Shown here one piece after another: positions 27,832 through 35,928 of a stretch of DNA of 58,750 nt; position 1 is the stretch's first letter; the number at the start of each line of letters is the position of its first letter. The DNA is from an uncultured Pelagibacteraceae bacterium (GTDB lineage: Bacteria > Pseudomonadota > Alphaproteobacteria > Pelagibacterales > AG-422-B15): the NCBI GenBank assembly GCA_902527075.1, contig CABZNM010000003.1:1-58750 (forward strand), read 5' to 3'. The position numbers and the translations under genes are program-made. The notes below the pieces were generated by a model. That model was not told the DNA's origin. It did not search any database and saw only the letters and a program-made list of their open reading frames with translations.

Positions 27832-28599
27832 TTAAAATTTAAATTGTTCGTTCAGAATTCGCTCTTCAAATGAATGTTGTTCATCAAACAATAATTCAAT
27901 ATTCTGACTGCTATCTTGTTTTACAGAAACACTTTGAATATCTCTAAATTCAATGCTGTCAGCAACTGCACTAACTGGTCTTTTTTTAAAATCATGAACC
28001 TCAAAAGTGACCTCGGCAGTATTATCTAATATCGCCCCTTTCCATCTTCGTGGTCTAAAAGCGCTTATTGGTGTGAGAGCTAACACGTCAGCGTTTATTG
28101 GAAGTATGGGTCCGTGAGCAGATAAATTGTAAGCCGTGCTTCCAGATGGAGTACAAACTAAAACACCATCACAAACAAGCTCATCAATTCTTACTTTGCC
28201 ATCAACAGATATTTTAATTTTAGCTGCTTGATGCATTTCTCTTAATAAAGAAACTTCATTTATTGCCATCGCAGTATGCTTTTTGCCATCAGGTGTCACT
28301 GCACTCATTGTAAGTGGTGATATTTTTATAGACTGTGATGCATTCAATCTATCAATTAAATCCATATCATTTGAGGCATTCATAAGGAATCCTACACTAC
28401 CGTGATTGATACCAAAAATTGGCAATTTATGATCCATATTTGACTTCATAGTTTCAAGCATAAAACCATCGCCGCCTAAAGCAATGATTGCGTCAGCACC
28501 ATCGATTCCACTTGAACTATATTTCCTCTCAAAAATATCTTTGTGTTTTTGAGCGTCATTATTTTCTGAGGCTAGAAAGTGTAACTTTTGTATTGTCAT
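27832..28599 (-). CDS. nadK: NAD kinase
   Basis: A 255-residue NAD kinase that makes NADP. The catalytic GGDG motif is in IALGGDGFMLETMK near residue 43, INHGSVGFLMN near residue 65, the Asn-Glu motif in AINEVSLLRE near residue 118, and the diacylglycerol-kinase-like CDGVLVCTPSGSTAYNLSAHGP near residue 144 (cited in parts: CTPSGSTAYNLSA). Convergent to tRNA-Leu and divergent from glpK. Confidence 0.95.
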   Translation of the reverse strand: MTIQKLHFLASENNDAQKHKDIFERKYSSSGIDGADAIIALGGDGFMLETMKSNMDHKLPIFGINHGSVGFLMNASNDMDLIDRLNASQSIKISPLTMSAVTPDGKKHTAMAINEVSLLREMHQAAKIKISVDGKVRIDELVCDGVLVCTPSGSTAYNLSAHGPILPINADVLALTPISAFRPRRWKGAILDNTAEVTFEVHDFKKRPVSAVADSIEFRDIQSVSVKQDSSQNIELLFDEQHSFEERILNEQFKF

Positions 28600-28678
28600 G
28601 TATAATTATCTATAAAAAAACACATCTTTATCCTAAAATAATCAGATAATGAACCTTTAAATTTGACTCCTATATTAT

Positions 28679-30172
28679 ATGGCTAAAGATGGGTATATTC
28701 TCTCGATTGATCAAGGGACGACAAGTTCTAGGGCGTTAATTTTTGCAGATAATGGACAAATTTTATCTCAGAAAAATTATGAATTTACTCAATTCTATCC
28801 AAAAAATGGATGGGTTGAACATGATCCAATTGAGATTTTCGATACTACTGTAAAAGCAATAAAATTTGTTATTACTGACTCAAACATTGACCCAAAAGAT
28901 ATAAGTGTTGCAGGAATAACAAACCAAAGAGAAACGGTTGTTGCATGGGATAAAATTTCGGGTAAGCCAATTCATAACGCAATCGTATGGCAGGACAGGA
29001 GAACTGAAGAGATTTGTGAGAAGTTAAGGAAAGATGGTTTTTCAGAAAGTATTAAAAAGAAAACAGGTTTAATCATAGACCCTTATTTTTCAGGAACAAA
29101 AATAAAATGGATTCTTGAAAATGTTCCAGAAGCAAAAAATAAATTGGATAGTGGTAATTTAATTATTGGCACCATTGATACATGGTTAATTTGGAATCTT
29201 TCAAAAGGTGCTTCTCATTCTACTGATGTTACAAACGCTTCTCGAACGATGCTGTACAACATTGAAGAAGATCTATGGGATAGTGATTTAATCAAAAAAC
29301 TAAATATAGACTCATCTTTGCTTCCAAACGTAAAAAACTCTTGTGATGATTTTGGAATGATTGATAAAAGTTTTTTTGGAAGTACAATTTTAATTGGTGG
29401 TGTAGCTGGTGATCAACAAGCAGCATCAATCGGTCAGCTTTGCTTTAAGGAAGGTATGATTAAGTCAACATATGGAACAGGGTGTTTTGTACTAATGAAT
29501 ACAGGGTCTAAAAAAATGGATTCAAAAACAAATTTACTTGCAACAACTGCTTATAAATTCAATATGAATAAGTCATTTGCACTTGAGGGGAGTATTTTTA
29601 ATGCAGGCACAGTTGTACAATGGATACGAGATCAATTAAATTTCATATCTGATGCATCTGAAATTGAGTCGCTGTCTTCTAAAAGTAAAAATCAAATATA
29701 TTTTGTACCAGCATTTACTGGACTAGGTGCACCCTATTGGAATTCCGATGTAAGAGGACAAATTTCTGGTATAACCAGAGATACCAACAAGGCTGATATT
29801 GCTTTAGCAGCTCTTAAGTCCATATGTTTTCAAACCAGAGATCTTTTTGAATGCTTTAAAACTGATACAGGCAGACCAATTGCGAGCTTTGAAGTTCGAG
29901 TAGATGGTGGAATGTCAAAAAATAATCTCATGATGCAGTTTTTAGCTGATATTTTAGGAACTAAAGTAGAAAGACCAATCAATCAAGAGAGTACAGCATC
30001 TGGAGCGGCATACTTAGCCGGTATGTATTCTGGCTTGTACAAAGGTATTGCAGACCTTGAAGAATTATGGAAGACTGACCGTATTTTCGAGCCAAAAATG
30101 TCTGTTGATCAATCAGACAATGAATATCTAGGCTGGAAAACAACTATTAATAAATTGATAAAAGATGACTGA
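28679..30172 (+). CDS. glpK: Glycerol kinase
   Basis: A 497-residue FGGY-family kinase phosphorylating glycerol to glycerol-3-phosphate. ILSIDQGTTSSRALIF at the N-terminus is phosphate-binding, ITNQRET and AIVWQDRRT follow, the glycerol-binding SGTKIKWILEN and YGTGCFVLMNTG are present, and VDGGMSKNNLMMQFLADIL is the second FGGY signature. The full length is normal. Its stop overlaps the start of the class II aldolase gene by eight bases, indicating an operon. No glycerol facilitator is in the window. Confidence 0.96.
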   Translation: MAKDGYILSIDQGTTSSRALIFADNGQILSQKNYEFTQFYPKNGWVEHDPIEIFDTTVKAIKFVITDSNIDPKDISVAGITNQRETVVAWDKISGKPIHNAIVWQDRRTEEICEKLRKDGFSESIKKKTGLIIDPYFSGTKIKWILENVPEAKNKLDSGNLIIGTIDTWLIWNLSKGASHSTDVTNASRTMLYNIEEDLWDSDLIKKLNIDSSLLPNVKNSCDDFGMIDKSFFGSTILIGGVAGDQQAASIGQLCFKEGMIKSTYGTGCFVLMNTGSKKMDSKTNLLATTAYKFNMNKSFALEGSIFNAGTVVQWIRDQLNFISDASEIESLSSKSKNQIYFVPAFTGLGAPYWNSDVRGQISGITRDTNKADIALAALKSICFQTRDLFECFKTDTGRPIASFEVRVDGGMSKNNLMMQFLADILGTKVERPINQESTASGAAYLAGMYSGLYKGIADLEELWKTDRIFEPKMSVDQSDNEYLGWKTTINKLIKDD

Positions 30173-30911
30173 TGTAAAAAATACTGTGTCAAAAGAAGAG
30201 TGGGAAGTACGCCAAGATCTTGCAGCATTCTATAGGACAATACCCTATTTTGGTTGGGACGATTTAATATTTACTCATATTTCTGCAAAAGTTCCAAATA
30301 CGGAAGCTGAATTCTTAATCAATCCATATGGTTTTTTGTTCGATGAAATAACTGCATCAAATCTAGTTAAAGTAGATTTAAAAGGCAAAATATTAAGTGA
30401 TACAAATAATTTTATAAATCCTGCAGGATTTACAATTCACAGTGCGATTCATGAAGCACGAGAAGATGCTCATTGTATTGTTCACTTACATTCTAACGAT
30501 GGTGTCGCAGTCGCATCGCTTAAAGAGGGCTTGCTACCACTATCGCAGACAGGAATGCTTGTGAGAAGCCATGTTGCCTATCATGATTATGAAGGTGTAG
30601 CATTGTTTGAAGAAGAAAAAGAGAGATTAGTTGATGATTTAGGTGAAAATAAATTAATGATACTAAGAAATCATGGAACACTTGCTATTGGTAAACATGT
30701 AGCTGAAGCATTTACTAATATTTATTTTCTAGAAAAAGCCTGTACATACCAAGTTAGAGCTTTATCAGGAAATCTAGATTTAAATTATCCTTCAGAAGCA
30801 GCAATCGAAACTACTCGTCAACAAGGTGAGGGACGTGAAATGGCTGCAGCTCTACTTTGGCCTGCAGTCAAAAGAAAAATGGAAAGTTTAGATCCATCAT
30901 TCATGAATTAA
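30165..30911 (+). CDS. Class II aldolase/adducin family protein
   Basis: A 248-residue protein with the zinc-site arrangement of the class II aldolase/adducin fold: FTHISAKVP near residue 37, AGFTIHSAIHEAREDAHC near residue 87, VHLHSNDGVAVASLK near residue 107 (two His), and LRNHGTLAIG near residue 165 (third His). The family includes sugar-phosphate aldolases and epimerases and many uncharacterised members; the substrate here is unknown. It overlaps glpK and is followed after 17 bases by formate dehydrogenase, so the three probably form one transcription unit. Confidence 0.87.
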   Translation: MTDVKNTVSKEEWEVRQDLAAFYRTIPYFGWDDLIFTHISAKVPNTEAEFLINPYGFLFDEITASNLVKVDLKGKILSDTNNFINPAGFTIHSAIHEAREDAHCIVHLHSNDGVAVASLKEGLLPLSQTGMLVRSHVAYHDYEGVALFEEEKERLVDDLGENKLMILRNHGTLAIGKHVAEAFTNIYFLEKACTYQVRALSGNLDLNYPSEAAIETTRQQGEGREMAAALLWPAVKRKMESLDPSFMN

Positions 30912-30928
30912 AAACTAGGGAGAAAGAA

Positions 30929-32128
30929 ATGAAAATTTTATGTATTTTATATGACGATCCTAAGGGAGGAATGCCAACAAGTTATCCTGTTGAACAATTA
31001 CCCAAAATTGAAAAATATCCAGACGGTCAAACACTACCAACACCTAAGGCAATTGATTTTAATCCAGGTGAACTACTTGGGTGCGTCTCGGGTGAGCTTG
31101 GTTTGAGAAAGTTTCTCGAAGACGCTGGACATACATTAGTGGTTACCAACGATAAAGATGCGCCAGGTTGTCAAGCTGAAAAAGAATTGGTTGACGCGGA
31201 TGTCGTTATTTCGCAGCCATTCTTTCCTTTCTATTTAACAAAAGAGCGTATTGCGACCGCCAAAAATCTTAAAATGGCAATTACTGCAGGAATTGGATCA
31301 GATCATGTAGATTTGCAAGCGGCTATGGACAACAAAATCGATGTAATGGAAGTAACTTTTTGCAACTCAAGGTCCGTTGCTGAACACATTGTTATGATGA
31401 TATTGTCTTTAGTGCGAGATTATCACAATCAGCACCGCATTATTAACGAAGGTGGCTGGAATATTGCAGATGCTGTTCATAGATCTTATGATCTTGAGGG
31501 AATGCACGTTGGAACAGTTGCGGCTGGTCGTATTGGACTGGATGCTTTGAGAAAACTTAAACATTTTGACGTCCACATGCATTATTTTGATAGACATAGG
31601 CTGCCAGAGTCGGTTGAGAAAGAATTAAACTTAACTTTTCACGAATCCGTTGAGTCAATGGTTGCGGTTTGTGATGTTGTGACAATTAACTGTCCACTTC
31701 ATCCCGAAACAGAAAACCTGTTTGATGATGCAATGATAGGAAAGATGAAAAAAGGTGCATACATTGTTAATACAGCTCGTGGTAAAATTTGTAATCGAGA
31801 AGCAATTGTTCGTGCGCTTGAGTCTGGTCAATTAAGCGGTTATGCAGGAGATGTGTGGTTTCCGCAACCAGCACCTAACGATCACTCATGGAGATCAATG
31901 CCTAATCATGGCATGACACCACATACTTCTGGAACTTCCCTATCTGCTCAAGCACGATATGCTGCTGGAGTAAGAGAAATTCTAGAGTGTTTATTTGATG
32001 GTTCACCTCAAAGAACAGAATATACTATCGTTAAAGATGGTGAGTTAGCAGGAACAGGAGCTCATTCATACAGCAAAGGCTCTGCAACAAGCGGTTCTGA
32101 AGAGGCTGCAAAATATCAGAGAAAATAG
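30929..32128 (+). CDS. fdh: NAD-dependent formate dehydrogenase
   Basis: A 399-residue D-2-hydroxyacid dehydrogenase-family enzyme oxidising formate to CO2 with NAD+. It is strikingly like the methylotroph enzyme as I recall it: LCILYDDPKGG, QTLPTPKAIDFNPG, VVISQPFFPFYLT, HVGTVAAGRIGLDALRKL (NAD site), HYFDRHRLPESVEKELNLT with the NAD-selecting Asp, NTARGK (catalytic Arg), GYAGDVWFPQPAP, GMTPHTSGTSLSAQARY (catalytic His) and the C-terminal AGTGAHSYSKG. I chose the ATG at 30929 after GGGAGAAAG; an upstream frame overlapping the aldolase gene is a weaker start. It is metal-free and yields NADH from one-carbon units. Confidence 0.96.
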   Translation: MKILCILYDDPKGGMPTSYPVEQLPKIEKYPDGQTLPTPKAIDFNPGELLGCVSGELGLRKFLEDAGHTLVVTNDKDAPGCQAEKELVDADVVISQPFFPFYLTKERIATAKNLKMAITAGIGSDHVDLQAAMDNKIDVMEVTFCNSRSVAEHIVMMILSLVRDYHNQHRIINEGGWNIADAVHRSYDLEGMHVGTVAAGRIGLDALRKLKHFDVHMHYFDRHRLPESVEKELNLTFHESVESMVAVCDVVTINCPLHPETENLFDDAMIGKMKKGAYIVNTARGKICNREAIVRALESGQLSGYAGDVWFPQPAPNDHSWRSMPNHGMTPHTSGTSLSAQARYAAGVREILECLFDGSPQRTEYTIVKDGELAGTGAHSYSKGSATSGSEEAAKYQRK

Positions 32129-32144
32129 TCTAAAAATTATATTG

Positions 32145-32164
32145 GGACGGAGCAATATCCGTCC
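32145..32164 (+). other. Perfect hairpin after formate dehydrogenase
   Basis: GGACGG at 32145-32150 and CCGTCC at 32159-32164 form a six-pair stem with an eight-base loop, 15 bases before the next ATG. There is no T run on the plus strand, so it is more likely an mRNA stability or processing element than a classical terminator. It could also hinder or shape translation of the following hydroxylase gene. Confidence 0.5.
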
Positions 32165-32178
32165 TATATAATAGTATT

Positions 32179-32805
32179 ATGTTTGCTGTTTTTCGGAATT
32201 ATCTCTCTCACTCCACAATTTATGGATTTATGGTATTTGCTGTTTTTGGCCTTTACTACATTTTCGCGACTGGACTGATTTTAGATTATTTTTTTTGGTT
32301 CTTTATTCCAATCATACTTGCACCGTTTTATGAATGGTATGTTCATAAATACCAACTACATAAAGTATTGACAAAAAAAGAAGGATGGTATCGCAGATAT
32401 CAAATTGTACTTCACCATGGTCATCACAAAGACCCAGATAATATAAAGCTGCAATTTGCTCCGTGGAGATATCTTATTTATACTTATGGGCAAGTCTACT
32501 TAATGTATTCACTTTTGTTCTGGAGTTTTTCCTCATCATTGGTACCTTTTACGGGTCATCTTTTATATCATTTATGGTATGAATGGATTCATCTTGCGCA
32601 TCATTCAAAAGGGTACAAACCATTTACAAAAATTGGAAAGAAACTTCGAGATGCGCATATGAGTCACCATTTTCATAACGAAAATTTTAACTGGGGTATT
32701 ACAAACATGATTGGTGATTACTTTTTTGGTTCTTTAAAAGACAATAAGTCAGTCGACAAAAGTCCTACAGCAAGGTCCATTGCTGGATATAACGATAAAA
32801 TTTGA
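32179..32805 (+). CDS. Fatty acid hydroxylase / sterol desaturase superfamily membrane protein
   Basis: A 208-residue membrane protein with the eight-histidine di-iron pattern of this superfamily: HKYQLHK near residue 55, HHGHHK near residue 75, HLAHHSK near residue 138, and HMSHHFHNENFNWGI near residue 155. Hydrophobic segments lie near residues 13-48 and 95-125. Members hydroxylate or desaturate sterols, fatty acids or carotenoids; no substrate can be assigned. It starts 50 bases after the formate dehydrogenase stop, across a hairpin. Confidence 0.88.
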   Translation: MFAVFRNYLSHSTIYGFMVFAVFGLYYIFATGLILDYFFWFFIPIILAPFYEWYVHKYQLHKVLTKKEGWYRRYQIVLHHGHHKDPDNIKLQFAPWRYLIYTYGQVYLMYSLLFWSFSSSLVPFTGHLLYHLWYEWIHLAHHSKGYKPFTKIGKKLRDAHMSHHFHNENFNWGITNMIGDYFFGSLKDNKSVDKSPTARSIAGYNDKI

Positions 32806-32838
32806 AGCGTAATTTAATTAATGATTAGTTTCAATGCT

Positions 32839-32868
32839 TTGACACAATTACTTAATGTAAAATTTTAT
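32839..32868 (+). promoter_or_regulatory. Candidate promoter of the lipoprotein/secreted-protein unit
   Basis: A perfect -35 TTGACA at 32839-32844 and TTTTAT at 32863-32868, 18 bases apart. It lies in the 120-base gap before the small lipoprotein, with a predicted leader of about 50 bases. Confidence 0.4.
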
Positions 32869-32925
32869 ACATATATTATCAAAAAATATTTTGAATAAAC
32901 CCACAAAATTTAATAACGTAAGTAT

Positions 32926-33051
32926 ATGAAAAAATATCTTATCATTCCTGTAGTATTGTCTTTTTTTGCTTTAAGTGGTTGTCTAGGTGGGTCTTCATCC
33001 TCAACATCAGCAAGCATAAGTGGATTAGAGTCACCAGGATACATTAAATAA
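32926..33051 (+). CDS. Very small lipoprotein, 41 residues
   Basis: ATG-started ORF of 41 codons. It has a basic start (MKKY), a hydrophobic stretch (LIIPVVLSFFA) and a lipobox LSGC at residues 16-19, so the mature lipoprotein would be only 23 residues, rich in Ser and Gly, beginning CLGGSSSS. Residue +2 is Leu, so no inner-membrane retention signal is evident and outer-membrane sorting is likely. It sits 22 bases before the large secreted-protein gene, on the same strand, opposite the type II secretion operon. Function unknown; a helper or pilotin-like role is speculation, and it is far shorter than known pilotins. Confidence 0.7.
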   Translation: MKKYLIIPVVLSFFALSGCLGGSSSSTSASISGLESPGYIK

Positions 33052-33073
33052 TAAATTATTGGAGTCGATATCT

Positions 33074-35458
33074 ATGAAAAACACTTTGCTTAGATTTGCA
33101 ATTTATCTAATTATTACACCTTTACTATGGTCAGGTCTTGTCTCAGCCGCTAACTGGTCTTCTTTATCTCCTGGACCTTCGGGCCAATACGTTACAGATC
33201 AAAGTGACAGAGTTGATAGAATCGAACACCCTTCAGTTGATACATTCTCAATTGTTGATTTTTTAATGTGTGTGACCGATGTAAGAGCGGACTTATATCC
33301 TAATTCAAATTATAAAGCTCAAGTAGATGAGGGTGCGTGCGATGCTCTTAGTGGAAATTCAGATCCAGGTGCGCAAGTTACAAAGTATGCAATGGTATGG
33401 AATAGTTGTACTAGAGCATCGAATACTGCGCCTCAAATATGCAAAGGATGGTTTGCAGCATCAGATGGAGATAGATATTTAGCACAAGTTACCGCAACAA
33501 CAGCACCAACCTCTGAAAGACCCAATGGCGAATTTGCTATGACATTTTGCAAAGCCAATACTGATGGTGAATGTCCTACTGATGAAAACAATTTAGGTCG
33601 AGGAAAATTATCCATATCAGTTAATGACTCAGATCAGACAGTTTTTAGTTTAATTGACCAATATGTTGAGGGTGGAACTACGTATGAGGAAAAACTTTAT
33701 GCAATAGCGTCTGATCACACAACTAAGAGCATGACTGGCGCTACTTTAAGTTATGATTACTCTGGTGGTGGGGCAACTCAAAAAAGATATGAACTTGATT
33801 TTGACGGTACTTACGCTCTTGTCAAAGAAGGCAGTGAAGCAGAAGCTTGTTATCCTATGAGTAATTATGAAGAATATCCTAGGCAATTAAGTCTCTATAC
33901 TCTTTCCGATGGTTCAGTTAAAACGTTGGATGGCGGAATTCAGTTTGAAGTCTTAAATGCCCCTGGTAGCAATGCAACTAATGGTCAACGTGGTAACTTA
34001 AACTATTGGGGAGCCCATGTTGATAGAGAAAGTTATTTGATTGATGAAGATACGATAACTGCAAAAAGTACAAATTCTACATTAGGTATTACCGACGGAG
34101 ATACAATTACAATCAATTTAGCAGATGGAGTTATGCGTGAACGAAATCAGTTTACAGGTACGCTTCCTTCAACCGACACAAGATCTGGTGGGGGATATTT
34201 AACAACTACACTGAGAACTTGGATAAATGGTGTTGAAACTTCAGTTTACATCAACACATCGACTAATAAGGTCATTAAGGCTACTCAAGCTTGTTTTGAA
34301 AGTGAAGGTGGAGCAGGATGTGATGTAACCGCTGATGTTACATGGGATGGAGCTGATGCAATTGGGAATAACAATTTTGATATAAGATCTGATAGAGTAG
34401 GTGGGTGGTTAAGAATTACAGACATATCTACTTACGCATATGTTAGTAGAACGGACTTGAGGGTTGGACCAGGACAAGAAACTACTAATCATACCTACAC
34501 AAATGATCTCTATTTAAAATGTTACGGCAGTCACTGTCGATTCCCAACACAAGATGGTGACAATTTGAGCACCAGTGGTTATAGCAAAACGTATTTCGAT
34601 CAAAGAACTACGGCAGATGCTAGTGAAAATAGTACAGATAATGACAAATATATAAATCCAGATGGAGGATCACCTGTATATTATAAGTTAGAAGCTGACG
34701 ATATGATATTATATAGATGTCCAAAAGATACATGGAACGGCAGTATATGCACGGGGACAACTTTCTACCCTGTAATCTGTGATCCAAGTGACACAGACTG
34801 CAGTACAACCTCTTATGATAGTTTTTCCAGTATATGGCAAGGCAATCTAATAAAAGCTACAGAGACTGTATCAAGCTGGAGCGATATAGATGCGTTGACT
34901 GAATGGCAATGGAACGCAACCAATCATGTGAGAGTGGACAAAGGTGCATTTCCTAAAAAAGCTGATGATACGTTTGTAGTATTTGCGAAGCCACTTGAAT
35001 TTGCTTACACTCACACGGCTGATGATGACAGAAATGGTACAACACCACCTTCATCAAGATACACATTAGTTTACGAAGGTGAGGGCGAATTACACGGATT
35101 TGATTGGGTCCAACAAACAGATGGAGATTACTATCCTAGTATTTCATTAAAAGACGGAACTCTTGTAGACATCGATATGGATGGCACAAATGACCATGCT
35201 GTTTTAGCAAGACAAATCAAGCTGGTTCCAACAGCCGAAGGAGATTTATCAAATTGCACAGCTGCGGGCCTATCTGTTACTGAAGGAGGTACAACATTAC
35301 CATCTTTAGCAACTGGGGAAATTAACTCAGAAATTACACATAAGTTTTCTGAATTGACTGATGGAACTTATAGTTTTATTTCTGAAAGTCCTTGTGTAGT
35401 TGATGGTATACAACAAACTGTAGCGGCTGTAGCTGGAGTTAATGCTGGATGTCAGTAA
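33074..35458 (+). CDS. Large secreted cysteine-containing protein of unknown family
   Basis: A 794-residue protein with a clear Sec signal peptide (MKNTLLRFAIYLIITPLLW, cleavage after LVSA near residue 25). The mature part is Asp/Thr/Ser/Gly-rich and beta-type in character, with 18 cysteines spread along it, an even number suited to disulfides in an oxidising compartment, and no membrane anchor. The last residues are NAGCQ. I chose the ATG at 33074 after GGAG; a TTG at 33059 is less likely. Recurrent local patterns include FDGTYALVKEGS, DGDTITINLADG, DIDMDGTNDHAV and FSELTDGTYSFI, hinting at repeated beta domains or calcium-like Asp clusters. Convergent with gspM (7-base overlap) and richer in G+C than the gsp genes. 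The obvious hypothesis is a substrate of the adjacent secretion system; no enzymatic motif is recognised. Confidence 0.85.
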   Translation: MKNTLLRFAIYLIITPLLWSGLVSAANWSSLSPGPSGQYVTDQSDRVDRIEHPSVDTFSIVDFLMCVTDVRADLYPNSNYKAQVDEGACDALSGNSDPGAQVTKYAMVWNSCTRASNTAPQICKGWFAASDGDRYLAQVTATTAPTSERPNGEFAMTFCKANTDGECPTDENNLGRGKLSISVNDSDQTVFSLIDQYVEGGTTYEEKLYAIASDHTTKSMTGATLSYDYSGGGATQKRYELDFDGTYALVKEGSEAEACYPMSNYEEYPRQLSLYTLSDGSVKTLDGGIQFEVLNAPGSNATNGQRGNLNYWGAHVDRESYLIDEDTITAKSTNSTLGITDGDTITINLADGVMRERNQFTGTLPSTDTRSGGGYLTTTLRTWINGVETSVYINTSTNKVIKATQACFESEGGAGCDVTADVTWDGADAIGNNNFDIRSDRVGGWLRITDISTYAYVSRTDLRVGPGQETTNHTYTNDLYLKCYGSHCRFPTQDGDNLSTSGYSKTYFDQRTTADASENSTDNDKYINPDGGSPVYYKLEADDMILYRCPKDTWNGSICTGTTFYPVICDPSDTDCSTTSYDSFSSIWQGNLIKATETVSSWSDIDALTEWQWNATNHVRVDKGAFPKKADDTFVVFAKPLEFAYTHTADDDRNGTTPPSSRYTLVYEGEGELHGFDWVQQTDGDYYPSISLKDGTLVDIDMDGTNDHAVLARQIKLVPTAEGDLSNCTAAGLSVTEGGTTLPSLATGEINSEITHKFSELTDGTYSFISESPCVVDGIQQTVAAVAGVNAGCQ

Positions 35459-35928
35459 GTTAAGCCTAAACTGAATATTGAGATATCATCTATCTGATCT
35501 ATTTCAACGTTTTGGATTACGAGTCCATGTTCATTGTATAGAACTTGTATTGCATTCATGAGTATTGAAATGGAACTCGTTTGACCGTTAACAAAAAAAG
35601 TATGTTCTTTATTTGTAATCTCTAGATTATCAAAACTCATTTGTTCAAACACATTTTGTATAATGGATATTTCAGGATCACTTTTTAAATAATGAGCCCA
35701 TTTACTAGGGAATAACTTATCAAACGTTTCAATTGTTTTAAGTGAACTATTCGAGTCCTCAAACTTTGTAAGGTATTTGTTGTTAATTGACTTATTGATT
35801 ACTGTTAATACGAAAAAAAATAGAGATGCTATTAATAATGCAAAAGAGATCATATAAATGATTTTAGAAAATAAATTATGTTTTGACCAAATTTCAAAAA
35901 GAATGTGATATGAATTAAGCATCTTCAT
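35452..35928 (-). CDS. gspM: Type II secretion protein GspM
   Basis: A 158-residue bitopic inner-membrane protein with one membrane helix near residues 24-44 (YMISFALLIASLFFFVLTV), a short cytoplasmic N-terminus and a periplasmic ferredoxin-like part. GspM sequences are poorly conserved; assignment rests on size, topology and position as last gene of a complete gsp operon directly after gspL, with a 14-base overlap. GspM binds GspL in the inner-membrane platform. Confidence 0.82.
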   Translation of the reverse strand: MKMLNSYHILFEIWSKHNLFSKIIYMISFALLIASLFFFVLTVINKSINNKYLTKFEDSNSSLKTIETFDKLFPSKWAHYLKSDPEISIIQNVFEQMSFDNLEITNKEHTFFVNGQTSSISILMNAIQVLYNEHGLVIQNVEIDQIDDISIFSLGLTY

